Assembly (NCBI GenBank): GCA_041476545.1
Contig: JBGOTP010000073.1
Location: 1 to 16,238 of the forward strand
Source of the DNA: JBGOTP01 sp041476545
GTDB taxonomy: Bacteria; Acidobacteriota; Vicinamibacteria; Vicinamibacterales; CAVVIG01
Length of the DNA: 16,238 nt
Direction of reading: 5' to 3'
The translations under genes were made by a program, and so were the position numbers. This document shows, piece after piece, positions 1 through 6,826 of this stretch. The notes under the pieces are model-generated. The model was not told the origin of the DNA. It searched no databases and saw only the letters and a list, made by a program, of their open reading frames with translations. The stretch's first letter is position 1, and every line of letters starts with the position of its first letter.

Positions 1-134
1 AGCGCCTCGCGGTCGCTCTCGTAGTCCACTACGACCACTTCATCATCCGGCTCCAGGTGGGGACGGAGCGAAACGAGACACGCCGCGAGCTCGGGGTAGG
101 TCCGGTAGTTGACGATCAGGACGGCGGTGGACAT
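1..134 (-). CDS. Glycosyltransferase family 2, N-terminal fragment (cut by window edge)
   Basis: Only the first 44 codons are in the window; the gene continues past the left edge. The protein begins MSTAVLIVNYRTYPELAACL and goes on with a VVVVDYESD stretch. An initial beta strand with VNY followed by a strand ending in D is the usual start of the GT-A nucleotide-sugar-binding fold of family 2 glycosyltransferases, where the Asp contacts the nucleotide. The ATG at 134 fits, because the conserved strand starts only four residues later. There is no strong ribosome-binding site, only GAGAGC upstream. It is on the same strand as the sugar dehydrogenase and gmd genes but separated from them by about 710 bp of non-coding DNA, so it probably has its own promoter. 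Which sugar and acceptor it uses cannot be told. The family call is fairly sure; a family-2-like rhamnosyltransferase or GalNAc transferase subtype remains open. Confidence 0.72.
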   Translation of the reverse strand, partial: MSTAVLIVNYRTYPELAACLVSLRPHLEPDDEVVVVDYESDREA

Positions 135-191
135 TCAGCGGAGCTCTCGGCTCTGAGGGCTCTGATTCTGCCACGTTCCAGCCAGCGTCGT

Positions 192-449
192 GCCCGCCAG
201 GATCCCTCGTTGGCGCCAACCGGTCGGCAGGCCGGACACAGCGCCCTTCGCCTCTTGCTCCTGTCGCTGTAGCGCCGGTCAACGGGTTCCTCGACAGACA
301 GTCATATCCGCGGGATCGTATCCGGGTTGATCGCCGCCATCGTCGCGCGTCCGACCGTGACCGGCGCCGGGAGAGGCTGCGGTCGCTGTGTCGTGCGATC
401 GCGTCGGCCTGCCTCCAACGGTTGGCGGCAACGAGGGATCTCGTCGGGC
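192..449. repeat. MITE-like element, copy A (258 bp, ~35-bp terminal inverted repeats)
   Basis: Both ends carry the same inverted sequence. The left end reads GCCCGCCAG then GATCCCTCGTTGGCGCCAAC. The complement of the right end reads GCCCGACGA then GATCCCTCGTTGCCGCCAAC. The similarity continues inward through CAGGCCG, so the arms are about 35-47 bp with few mismatches. The interior has no convincing reading frame. The reverse complement of the whole element aligns end to end with 8518-8773, roughly three quarters identical by eye. Length, inverted ends and lack of a gene suggest a non-autonomous mobile element or a dispersed structured repeat. No clear target-site duplication was seen. Confidence 0.72.
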
Positions 450-845
450 TTCCGAGCGGACTCGAGTGCGATTCGTCGTGGCACTCAACGCGCCATTCGG
501 TCCGCGCAGGGCGACCCGAGGGAGTCGAGGGACGCCGACTTGTGAGCGCACCGACTCACCTGCACGCCGTGCCTCAGAACGTCCGGCGTGCGCCGGAAGT
601 TGAGCGAAGCGAGTCTTCCGTGGCGACTCAGGGGTACGCGATCCATTTGATGGAAACAGCCATGACGGTGTGTGCGCGATCGTCCGTCGTTCAAATCAGC
701 CAGTAGTCGCCCACGACTGCGACAGAGTTGCGAGCGGGAGATCAACTTCCCGGTGCGCGAAGCTGGAGGCGTCCCTCGACTCGCTCGGGACGCCCTGAGT
801 CAGCCGACGGGCGGCGCGGCGCCGAGTCTCGCCCCGGCCGACAGG
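450..845. other. Gene-less intergenic stretch with a short inverted repeat pair
   Basis: I see no credible gene here: the open frames on both strands are short, arginine-rich and without family resemblance. It holds the 25-bp inverted pair 511-535 / 769-793 and a small hairpin at about 595-621 (CGGAAG and CTTCCG arms around GAGCGAAGCGAG). The promoter of the glycosyltransferase at 134 is expected somewhere in 135-845, but no clear -35/-10 pair was identified. Confidence 0.5.
511..793. repeat. Inverted repeat pair, 511-535 and 769-793
   Basis: The right copy begins GCGTCCCTCGACTCGCTCGG and ends GACGC. The complement of the left copy differs at 2 of 25 positions, and the match continues into CCTG on one side. 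The right copy alone can also fold, with GCGTCCC and GGGACGC arms. The 233 bp between the copies holds no gene. These look like members of a small dispersed palindrome family rather than a functional site. Confidence 0.5.
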
Positions 846-2156
846 TCACAGCCTGAAGATCGACGGCCGTGAGAACGCCTTCAACGCGTTCCTGGTATCG
901 ACGACGAGCGGCAACGCGGCGATACGTCCGTAGTCGAACGAGGTGTGATCGGTGGAGACAACCGCGCAGTCGTAGTCCGTGGCGACCGCGCGATCGAAGG
1001 GCACCGCCTCGAGCGCGTGGCTCGCGTGCGACAGTGTGGGCACGTAGGGATCGGAATAGCTGACGGTGGCCCCCCGCCGCGCCAGGAGTTCCAGAATGTC
1101 GAGGGCAGGCGACTCGCGCATGTCGCTCACGTCGCGCTTGTACGCGATGCCGAAGAGATGAATGCGCGAGCCGCTCATCGGCTTCTTCACCGAATTGAGG
1201 GCATCCACCACGAGCTGCACGACGTACTCCGGCATGGCGCCGTTGATCTGCCCGGCCAGCTCGATGAACCGCGCCTCGAACCCGCTCTGACGCGCCTTCC
1301 ACGACAGATAAAACGGATCGATCGGAATGCAATGGCCGCCGAGCCCCGGGCCCGGATAGAACTTCATGAACCCGAACGGCTTCGTCGCGGCGGCGTCGAT
1401 CACCTCCCACACGTTGATGCCCAGCGTGTGGCACATCAGCGCGATCTCGTTGACGAGCCCGATGTTCACCGCACGGAACGTGTTCTCGAGCAGCTTGACC
1501 ATCTCCGCCACTCGCGTGGAGCTGACCTGCACCACCGACGACACCGCCGATCCATACAGCTCGGACGCCGCTTCGACGCTCGCGGGTCCGGTGCCCCCCA
1601 CGACTTTGGGAATGCTTCGCGTCGTGAAGAGCGCATTGCCCGGATCGACACGCTCGGGAGAAAACGCCAGCAGGAAATCGACGTCGGCCTGCAGTCCCTT
1701 CGCTTCGAGCATGACCTGCACGACTTCATCGGTCGTGCCCGGATACGTCGTCGATTCGAGAATGACGAGCTGGCCCGCGCGCAGCGTGGCCGCCACCGCC
1801 TCGACGGCCTTGACCACGTAGGAGAGATCGGGGTCCCGCGTCTTGCGGAGCGGCGTCGGGACACAGATGTCGATGACGTCCATGGCGCCAAGCTGCGACA
1901 TGTCCAATGTCGCGCGCAGCCGTCCGGCGGCGACCGCGGCAGCCACTTCTTCATCAGGCACATCCGGGATGTAGCTCTTGCCGGCGTTGATCTGCGAGGT
2001 CTTGCGATCGTCGACGTCGAAGCCCGTGACGTCGAACCCGACGCGGGCAAATTCGGCGGCCAGCGGGAGACCGACGTAGCCAAGACCGATGATTCCAATC
2101 CGGGCCTGGCGCCCGCGGATCCGATCGATGACGCCCTGGGCCTGCGGTGAGTGCAT
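846..2156 (-). CDS. wbpA: UDP-N-acetyl-hexosamine 6-dehydrogenase (WbpA/WecC-type nucleotide-sugar dehydrogenase)
   Basis: This 436-residue enzyme would oxidise C6 of a UDP-N-acetylhexosamine twice with NAD+, giving a UDP-amino-uronic acid in the cytoplasm. The NAD-binding Rossmann motif GIIGLGYVGLPLA is at about 21-33, followed by the acidic strand end GFDVDD. CVPTPL (98-103) and ESTTYPGTT (134-142) follow. The central substrate helix EMVKLLENTFRAVNI contains Lys221 and Asn225. The catalytic cysteine is in GLGGHCIPIDPFYLSW (Cys276). The C-terminal domain has GIAYKRDVSDMRESP. The TKPFGFMKFYPGPGLGG stretch is typical of WbpA-type rather than UDP-glucose dehydrogenases. The frame stays open far upstream, but the family starts at the MHSPQ methionine, just after gmd ends. 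It lies 23 bp downstream of gmd and is surely cotranscribed. No clear Shine-Dalgarno is visible. Substrate (GlcNAc or ManNAc) is not resolved by sequence alone. Confidence 0.93.
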   Translation of the reverse strand: MHSPQAQGVIDRIRGRQARIGIIGLGYVGLPLAAEFARVGFDVTGFDVDDRKTSQINAGKSYIPDVPDEEVAAAVAAGRLRATLDMSQLGAMDVIDICVPTPLRKTRDPDLSYVVKAVEAVAATLRAGQLVILESTTYPGTTDEVVQVMLEAKGLQADVDFLLAFSPERVDPGNALFTTRSIPKVVGGTGPASVEAASELYGSAVSSVVQVSSTRVAEMVKLLENTFRAVNIGLVNEIALMCHTLGINVWEVIDAAATKPFGFMKFYPGPGLGGHCIPIDPFYLSWKARQSGFEARFIELAGQINGAMPEYVVQLVVDALNSVKKPMSGSRIHLFGIAYKRDVSDMRESPALDILELLARRGATVSYSDPYVPTLSHASHALEAVPFDRAVATDYDCAVVSTDHTSFDYGRIAALPLVVDTRNALKAFSRPSIFRL

Positions 2157-2179
2157 AAGGCTGCCGGGAAACGGTCTAG

Positions 2180-3166
2180 CTACGGCTCCGCAACCGGTTC
2201 GGCGGTGGCGCTGACCCGCCTCAGGTCGGCGTCGACCATCATCTCGATGAGCGCCTTGAAGTCCACACTCGGCTGCCAGCCCAGTTGCGCGCGGGCCTTG
2301 GAGGCGTCGCCGAGCAGGTGATCGACCTCCGCCGGTCTCACGAGCGCGGGATCGGCGCGGACATACTTTCGCCAGTCGAGGCCGGCATGACCGAAGGCGA
2401 TTTCGATCAGCTCCTGCACGGAATGGCTGACGCCGGTCGCGATGACGTAGTCGTCGGGGCGATCCTGCTGGAGCATGAGCCACATGGCGCGCACGTAATC
2501 CTTGGCGAATCCCCAGTCGCGTTGCGCCTCCAGATTGCCCATCGGCAACGAGTCGGCCCGTCCCAGCTTGATGCGGGCGACGCCGTCGGAGACCTTGCGC
2601 GTGACGAATTCGAGTCCGCGCCGGGGTGATTCGTGATTGAAGAGCATGCCGGATACGGCGAAGAGGTTGTAGCTCTCGCGGTAGTTCACCGTGATGTAGT
2701 GCGCAAACACCTTCGATACGCCGTACGGACTGCGCGGATAGAACGGGGTCAGTTCCGTCTGCGGCACCTCGCGCACCTTGCCGAACATCTCGCTCGACGA
2801 GGCCTGATAGATCCGGATGGCCGGATCCACGCGTCGGACCGCGTCGAGCAATCGGGTCACGCCCTGCGCGTTGAACTCGCCCGTCAGCATCGGTTGATCC
2901 CACGAGGCCGGCACGAACGACATGGCCGCGAGGTTGTAGATTTCGTGGGGACGGATTTCATCGACGAGCCTGAGCAGCGACAGCTGATCGAGCAAGTCGG
3001 CATTTCTGAGCGTGACGCGCTTCAGGAGATGCTCGATGCGCCAGCTGTTGGGCGCGCTCAAGCGGCGGATCATCCCGAACACCTCGTACCCCTGCTCGAG
3101 CAACAGCTCGGCGAGGTAGGACCCGTCCTGTCCGGTGATGCCGGTGATCAACGCCCGTCTGGCCAC
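2180..3166 (-). CDS. gmd: GDP-mannose 4,6-dehydratase
   Basis: It converts GDP-D-mannose to GDP-4-keto-6-deoxy-D-mannose, the precursor of GDP-rhamnose, GDP-fucose, perosamine and colitose. Numbered from the GTG start, the extended-SDR NADP motif is ALITGITGQDGSYLAE (5-20). MIRRLSAPNSWRIEHL (32-47) is characteristic of Gmd. The catalytic residues are in SSSEMFGKV (Ser125/Glu126) and YGVSK (Tyr148, Lys152), with PFYPRSPYG just before. RDWGFAKDYVRAMWLMLQ is the C-terminal Gmd signature. The start is a GTG preceded by AGAGGAGAAGA, a good ribosome-binding site. The upstream in-frame extension crosses the divergent promoter region and has no family similarity. 328 residues is normal for the short Gmd form. 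It is the first gene of a minus-strand operon with the dehydrogenase. No dedicated GDP-sugar reductase is adjacent, so the final sugar is unknown. Confidence 0.95.
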   Translation of the reverse strand: MARRALITGITGQDGSYLAELLLEQGYEVFGMIRRLSAPNSWRIEHLLKRVTLRNADLLDQLSLLRLVDEIRPHEIYNLAAMSFVPASWDQPMLTGEFNAQGVTRLLDAVRRVDPAIRIYQASSSEMFGKVREVPQTELTPFYPRSPYGVSKVFAHYITVNYRESYNLFAVSGMLFNHESPRRGLEFVTRKVSDGVARIKLGRADSLPMGNLEAQRDWGFAKDYVRAMWLMLQQDRPDDYVIATGVSHSVQELIEIAFGHAGLDWRKYVRADPALVRPAEVDHLLGDASKARAQLGWQPSVDFKALIEMMVDADLRRVSATAEPVAEP

Positions 3167-3196
3167 TCTTCTCCTCTGGAAAATCTCAGGATTGTA
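3167..3196 (-). promoter_or_regulatory. Probable promoter -10 and ribosome-binding site for gmd
   Basis: On the minus strand a TACAAT hexamer (3191-3196) lies 24 bases upstream of the GTG start, followed by AGAGGAGAAGA directly before the start. This would give a leader of about 18 bases. No good -35 is visible at 16-18 bp, so the promoter call rests on the -10 and position. Confidence 0.4.
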
Positions 3197-3230
3197 CCAC
3201 GAGGTCCCATGAGGGTAGGATCTGAGCCGC

Positions 3231-4346
3231 ATGGAACGCATCGATGTCGCCGTCATTGGCGCGGGCGTCACGGGCCTGGCGGCCGCTCGCGCAATTGCCG
3301 CACGAGGGCTGTCGACCTGCGTGCTCGAGCGCCATGCCCGACCTGGACTGGACACCAGCACGCACAACAGCGGTGTCATCCACGCCGGCCTCTACTACCC
3401 CGCTGGAACCCTCAAGGCGCGACTCTGTGTCGAGGGCCGGCGGCTGATGTACACCTTCTGCGCCGAGCACAACGTTCCGCACGTCCACTCCGGCAAGCTC
3501 GTGGTCGCCGCCACCGACGCCGAGATTCCCGCCCTGACCGAACTCCAGAAGCGCGGCGTGGCGAACGGCGTCGAAGGACTCGAGATGGTCGACCGCGCGT
3601 TCGTGGCCGCGCGTGAGCCGGCCGTCCACTGCGTGGCGGCCCTGTACTCACCCGAGAGCGGCATTGTGAACGCGGAAGAGCTCGTGAAGGCCCTCTTGCG
3701 AGCTGGCGAAGCGGCCGGCGTCATGTTCCTGCCTGGCACGCACCTGGTCGGCGCCGATCCCGCGCCGGATGGACCGCGCGGCCCCGGCGGTGGTGGTATT
3801 GTCCTGCGCACCGAGCGCGAGACGATTCTTGCGCGACAGGTCGTCAACGCCGCGGGGTTGTACGCCGACGAGGTCTCCCGCATGCTGGGCGGCGAGCGTT
3901 TCACCATCTACCCGGCGCGCGGCGAATACGCCGAGCTGACGCCCGCGGCGCGTTCGCTCGTGCGGGCGCTTGTCTATCCGCTGCCCCACGACCACGGCCT
4001 CGGCGTGCACCTGGTCAAGACAACAACCGGAGCCGTGTGGCTCGGGCCGACGGTTCGCTATCAGGAACGGAAGGACGACTACGAGAACGACCGTCTGGCC
4101 GTCGAGGATTTCCTCGAGCCGGCCCGGCGGCTCCTGCGCGGCGTCACGATCAACGACCTGCGACTGTCCGGCAGCGGCATCCGGGCCAAGCTGCATCCGC
4201 CGAGCGAGACGTTCGCGGATTTCCTGATCAGGCGCGACAAGGAAAATCCAGCGGTCGTCCAGGCCGCCGGCATCGACTCGCCGGGGCTCACGTCGTGCCT
4301 GGCGGTTGGCAAACTGGTCGGCGAGATCGTCCACGCGGGGGTTTGA
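3231..4346 (+). CDS. lhgO: FAD-dependent oxidoreductase of the L-2-hydroxyglutarate oxidase (LhgO) family
   Basis: A 371-residue DAO-type flavoprotein. The dinucleotide-binding motif is VAVIGAGVTGLAAA (6-19), with Glu33 at the end of the second strand for the adenosine ribose. STHNSGVIHAGLYYPAG (43-59) is the hallmark block of L-2-hydroxyglutarate dehydrogenases, and the C-terminal FAD contact GIDSPGLTSCLAVG is present. By family knowledge such enzymes oxidise L-2-hydroxyglutarate to 2-oxoglutarate, passing electrons to oxygen or quinone. The gene is divergent from gmd (64 bp apart), and GAGGGTAGGA lies upstream of the ATG. Its stop overlaps the ATG of the decayed E1-alpha gene (TTTGATG), so it once headed a translationally coupled operon. 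Sitting among polysaccharide genes, it may act on a sugar-derived hydroxyacid rather than in central metabolism; that is inference. Family certain, substrate not. Confidence 0.85.
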   Translation: MERIDVAVIGAGVTGLAAARAIAARGLSTCVLERHARPGLDTSTHNSGVIHAGLYYPAGTLKARLCVEGRRLMYTFCAEHNVPHVHSGKLVVAATDAEIPALTELQKRGVANGVEGLEMVDRAFVAAREPAVHCVAALYSPESGIVNAEELVKALLRAGEAAGVMFLPGTHLVGADPAPDGPRGPGGGGIVLRTERETILARQVVNAAGLYADEVSRMLGGERFTIYPARGEYAELTPAARSLVRALVYPLPHDHGLGVHLVKTTTGAVWLGPTVRYQERKDDYENDRLAVEDFLEPARRLLRGVTINDLRLSGSGIRAKLHPPSETFADFLIRRDKENPAVVQAAGIDSPGLTSCLAVGKLVGEIVHAGV

Positions 4347-4490
4347 TGTACGCCTAGACGGGGGAGGGCATTCGCGGGTTCGAGACGTTCGCCAGCGCCC
4401 ACGCGCCCGAGTTTCTGGTCGACCTGTATTCTTCTCTGCTGCGGATTCGTCGCATCGAGGAAGAGATCGAGCGCCGGTACCATCGCGCGA
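4346..4490 (+). pseudogene. Remnant of a thiamine-diphosphate dehydrogenase E1-alpha-like gene (N-terminus only)
   Basis: The ATG overlaps the lhgO stop codon and is followed by TAC GCC and then an in-frame TAG at 4355. After the stop, the same frame reads on without interruption and contains DLYSSLLRIRRIEEEIERRY. That matches the first helix of E1-alpha subunits of 2-oxoacid dehydrogenases and the related E1-like proteins of sugar clusters. Similarity ends near 4487, long before the ThDP-binding GDG region of a roughly 320-residue family member. The gene is therefore both interrupted by a nonsense codon and truncated by a deletion. Recognition rests on one helix plus the operon position, so the family call is moderate. 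Confidence 0.55.
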
Positions 4491-4497
4491 GCACGGG

Positions 4498-4629
4498 CAG
4501 AGTTCGTGGTTCAGCTTCACCCTCATTCTCAATCCGGCCATGCGCATCGACCGCCAGCGCGTCATGGAAGCGCTCAGAGCCGCCAACATCGGCTTCCGCA
4601 TGATCACGGGCGGATGCTTCCTTCGGCAC
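4498..4629 (+). pseudogene. Remnant of a DegT/RfbH-like aminotransferase (C-terminal piece)
   Basis: In a different frame from the E1-alpha remnant, the sequence reads QSSWFSFTLILNP, then RIDRQRVMEALRAANIG, then FRMITGGCFLRH. This resembles the C-terminal domain of DegT-family sugar aminotransferases and dehydratases such as RfbH, which have SWFGF followed by a helix, IGTR and a GGNLLRQ-like segment. The PLP-lysine domain is absent and there is no start. After FLRH at 4629 the similarity stops and the frame runs into repeat DNA. It directly abuts the E1-alpha piece, so a deletion most likely fused two former operon members. Confidence 0.6.
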
Positions 4630-4684
4630 GTGCGGCGATGCCGCTTCAAGTGTCCGGCTGAATCGATGTCACCACGTGAGACGA

Positions 4685-4896
4685 CGTACACCGCAGAGGG
4701 CGCCGAGACTCGCAGAGACGGGACGGATTCGACGGACCTCGCGAAGCGAGCGGACGTCGAACTCGGGCCGAACCATGAATCCAGGCGGGAGGTCGCGGAT
4801 TCGTGGTTCGGCCCGATTCGACAGCCTGCGGCCTGCTACGCAGGACGGCCCGTCGAATCCTTGCCTCTGCGGACGCCGCGTGCTCCGCGTTTAACG
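4685..4896. repeat. 212-bp palindromic repeat element with internal hairpins
   Basis: The left arm (from 4685) and the complement of the right arm (to 4896) align over about 50 bp: both start with CGT, have CGCAGAG or CGCGGAG words, and converge on GGATTCGACGG. Inside lies a strong hairpin: arms 4765-4782 (GGGCCGAACCATGAATCC) and 4797-4814, 18 bp with one mismatch, 14-base loop. Smaller hairpins flank it (CTCGC-GAA-GCGAG near 4738; CCTGCG...CGCAGG at 4825-4844). No gene is present. A solo copy of the outer arm lies at 9308-9337. Confidence 0.7.
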
Positions 4897-4954
4897 TTTG
4901 TGACCGATACTCAAACAGGCGATTCGGTCCACTAGCTACTCGGGAGAACACTCG

Positions 4955-5893
4955 ATGCCCCACGTGCTTATCACCGGCGGCGCCGGCTATCTAGGATCCA
5001 CCCTCGTCCCGGCGCTGCTCGATCGCGGGTTCGCCGTGACCGTCGTCGACAACTTCATGTTCCGGCAGGACAGCCTGTCGGCGGTCTGCTATCACCCGCA
5101 ATTTTCGCTGGTGCGGGGAGACGTCCGGTCGGCGGAGACCATGCGGCCACTCCTGAAGCACGCCGACATCATCATTCCCCTTGCGGCGCTTGTCGGCGCG
5201 CCCATGTGCGATCGCGATCCGCTCGCCGCGACGTCCACCAACAAGCAGGCCATTGTCGACCTGCTTCCGGACCTGAGCCCGAACCAGCAGGTGCTCCTGC
5301 CCATCACCAACAGCGGCTACGGCGTCGGCGAGGCTGGAAAGTTCTGCACGGAGGAGACGCCGCTGCGGCCCGTCTCGCTGTATGGTCGTGACAAGGTGGA
5401 CGTTGAGCGCATCCTCCTCGACACACATCCGTCGGCGTTGAGCCTGCGGCTGGCCACCGTCTTCGGGATGTCGCCGCGGATGCGTCTTGATCTTCTCGTA
5501 AACGACTTCGTCTACCGGGCCGTCAACGATGGGTTCATTGTCCTGTTCGAGGCGCATTTCAAGCGCAACTACATCCACGTGCGCGACGTGGCGCGCGCGT
5601 TTCTGCACGGCATCGATCACTTTGACGCGATGAAGGGTGGGCCGTACAACGTCGGTCTGTCGGACGCGAACCTGTCGAAGCTCGAGCTGTGCGAGCAGAT
5701 TAGGCGGCACGTGCCACGGTTCGTGATCCTGCAGTCCGAGATCAACAAGGACAAGGACCAGCGCGACTACATCGTGTCGAACGAGAAGATCGAGAAGACC
5801 GGGTACAGACCCGCATTCTCGCTCGACGATGGCATTCGCGAACTCATCAAGGGCTACGCGATGATCCGCAACTCGACGTACACCAACATCTAG
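4955..5893 (+). CDS. NAD-dependent nucleotide-sugar epimerase/dehydratase (extended SDR)
   Basis: A 312-residue extended short-chain dehydrogenase. The glycine motif is VLITGGAGYLGSTLVPALL (4-22), with VVDNF at the end of the second strand for NAD. PLAALVGAP covers 75-83. The active site is formed by TNSGYGVG (Ser120 region) and YGRDK (Tyr143, Lys147). NYIHVRDVARAFLHGI and GPYNVG are typical of sugar-nucleotide epimerases. The ATG is preceded by CGGGAG eight bases upstream. It follows the scarred E1-alpha/DegT segment and was probably part of the same plus-strand operon before the deletion and repeat insertion; it must now rely on a promoter in or after the repeat. The C-terminus is tailored to an unknown substrate, so epimerase, dehydratase and reductase all remain possible. 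It is convergent with the RfbD-like gene, 37 bp apart. Confidence 0.85.
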   Translation: MPHVLITGGAGYLGSTLVPALLDRGFAVTVVDNFMFRQDSLSAVCYHPQFSLVRGDVRSAETMRPLLKHADIIIPLAALVGAPMCDRDPLAATSTNKQAIVDLLPDLSPNQQVLLPITNSGYGVGEAGKFCTEETPLRPVSLYGRDKVDVERILLDTHPSALSLRLATVFGMSPRMRLDLLVNDFVYRAVNDGFIVLFEAHFKRNYIHVRDVARAFLHGIDHFDAMKGGPYNVGLSDANLSKLELCEQIRRHVPRFVILQSEINKDKDQRDYIVSNEKIEKTGYRPAFSLDDGIRELIKGYAMIRNSTYTNI

Positions 5894-5905
5894 CCGGACT
5901 TCTGA

Positions 5906-5933
5906 CTTTTGAGTTTTAACTTTTCAGTTTTCA
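5906..5933. repeat. Four tandem AT-rich heptamers between convergent genes
   Basis: Four consecutive 7-base units CTTTTGA, GTTTTAA, CTTTTCA, GTTTTCA form an (S)TTTT(N)A repeat in otherwise GC-rich DNA. The last bases are the stop codon of the minus-strand reductase gene. It lies exactly where both convergent transcripts end; no stable GC stem accompanies it, so a terminator role is only possible. Confidence 0.55.
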
Positions 5934-6797
5934 GAGCGTGCTGACATAGCGGCCGAGCGCGTCCTGCCACGTGGGCATCGGGATGCCAGCGGCCGCCAGC
6001 TTCTCGTTCGACATCGCGCAATAGAGCGGGCGCCGCGCACGCAGCAGCATGTCGGCGAGGCGCACGGGCTGAATCCGCGGTTCCACGTCGAGTAATCGCG
6101 CCGCCTCCAGCGCGAATTCCACCCACGTGCAGCAGCCGCTGTTCACGCAGTGATAGAGACCCGCCGGCGCCTTCCGCTCAATCAGCTCGCGCGTCGCGCG
6201 CACGGCGTCCATCACGTACGTCGGGGACACGGTACGGTCTTCGAAGACCTTCAGAACGGTGCCAACTCGCAGGCCGTTGACGATACCCGCCACACTCCCC
6301 TTTTCCGGAGGCCCGTCAGGGAAACGGCCGAAGAGGGTCTCGACGCGTAGGACGTAGGCGTCGGGCGCGTCCGCGGCGAACCATTCACCCATCATCTTCG
6401 ACGTCCCGTAGACACTGAGCGGATTGACGCGATCCGCCTCCGTGTGCGGGCGGTGACCCGTGCCGCCGAACACAAAATCGCTGCTGTAGTGAACAAGCGT
6501 GGCGCCATGATCGCGCGCTGCCCGCGCGAGTGTCCTCACCGAGAACGCATTGACGCGCAGCGCCTCGACCGGCTCCCCTTCGGCCGCATCAACCGCGTTG
6601 TAGGCCGCGCAGTTGATCAGCACGTCGGGCTTTACGCGATCCAGGGCGACGGCAACTGATTCGGGACTGGTGATATCGACGGCGGCGCGATCGAACGCGA
6701 AGACGGCATTCCTCCCAGGGCTCGCGGCGCGCTCGCGAAATTCGTGAACCATCGCAGCCCCGAGCTGGCCCCGCGCACCGAACACCGCCACGCGCAT
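5931..6797 (-). CDS. dTDP-4-dehydrorhamnose reductase family (RfbD-like) sugar-nucleotide reductase
   Basis: A 288-residue member of the RmlD family, which reduces a 4-keto sugar nucleotide with NAD(P)H. The nucleotide motif is VAVFGARGQLGAAM (3-16). DITSPESV and PDVLINCAAYNAVDAAE (58-73) match the family NAAAYTAVDKAE block. The catalytic region has HYSSDFVFGG (103-112) and YGTSK (Tyr130, Lys134), followed by GEWF. The C-terminal part (GLYHCVNSG) shapes the substrate pocket. The rest of the rmlABC set is not in the window. The protein may act as a general 4-ketoreductase, for example on the Gmd product, but that is inference. It is downstream of the aminotransferase on the same strand, about 94 bp apart, with repeats in the gap. 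Confidence 0.85.
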   Translation of the reverse strand: MRVAVFGARGQLGAAMVHEFRERAASPGRNAVFAFDRAAVDITSPESVAVALDRVKPDVLINCAAYNAVDAAEGEPVEALRVNAFSVRTLARAARDHGATLVHYSSDFVFGGTGHRPHTEADRVNPLSVYGTSKMMGEWFAADAPDAYVLRVETLFGRFPDGPPEKGSVAGIVNGLRVGTVLKVFEDRTVSPTYVMDAVRATRELIERKAPAGLYHCVNSGCCTWVEFALEAARLLDVEPRIQPVRLADMLLRARRPLYCAMSNEKLAAAGIPMPTWQDALGRYVSTL

Positions 6798-6826
6798 CAG
6801 CCAGCTACCGATCGCTCAACCTGAAG

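Noticed and set aside
945..2150. Long plus-strand open frame opposite the sugar dehydrogenase
   Set aside because: It is the antisense shadow of a GC-rich gene: histidine/arginine-rich with no recognisable domain, while the minus strand codes a complete enzyme.
2157..2903. In-frame upstream extension of the sugar dehydrogenase (open frame back to 2903)
   Set aside because: It overlaps gmd in another frame, is arginine-rich and has no family similarity; the dehydrogenase family begins at the ATG at 2156.
4306..4935. 209-codon open frame covering the scar and palindromic element as one gene
   Set aside because: Only about 44 residues resemble a real protein (DegT C-terminus); the start is inside lhgO and the end is repeat DNA.
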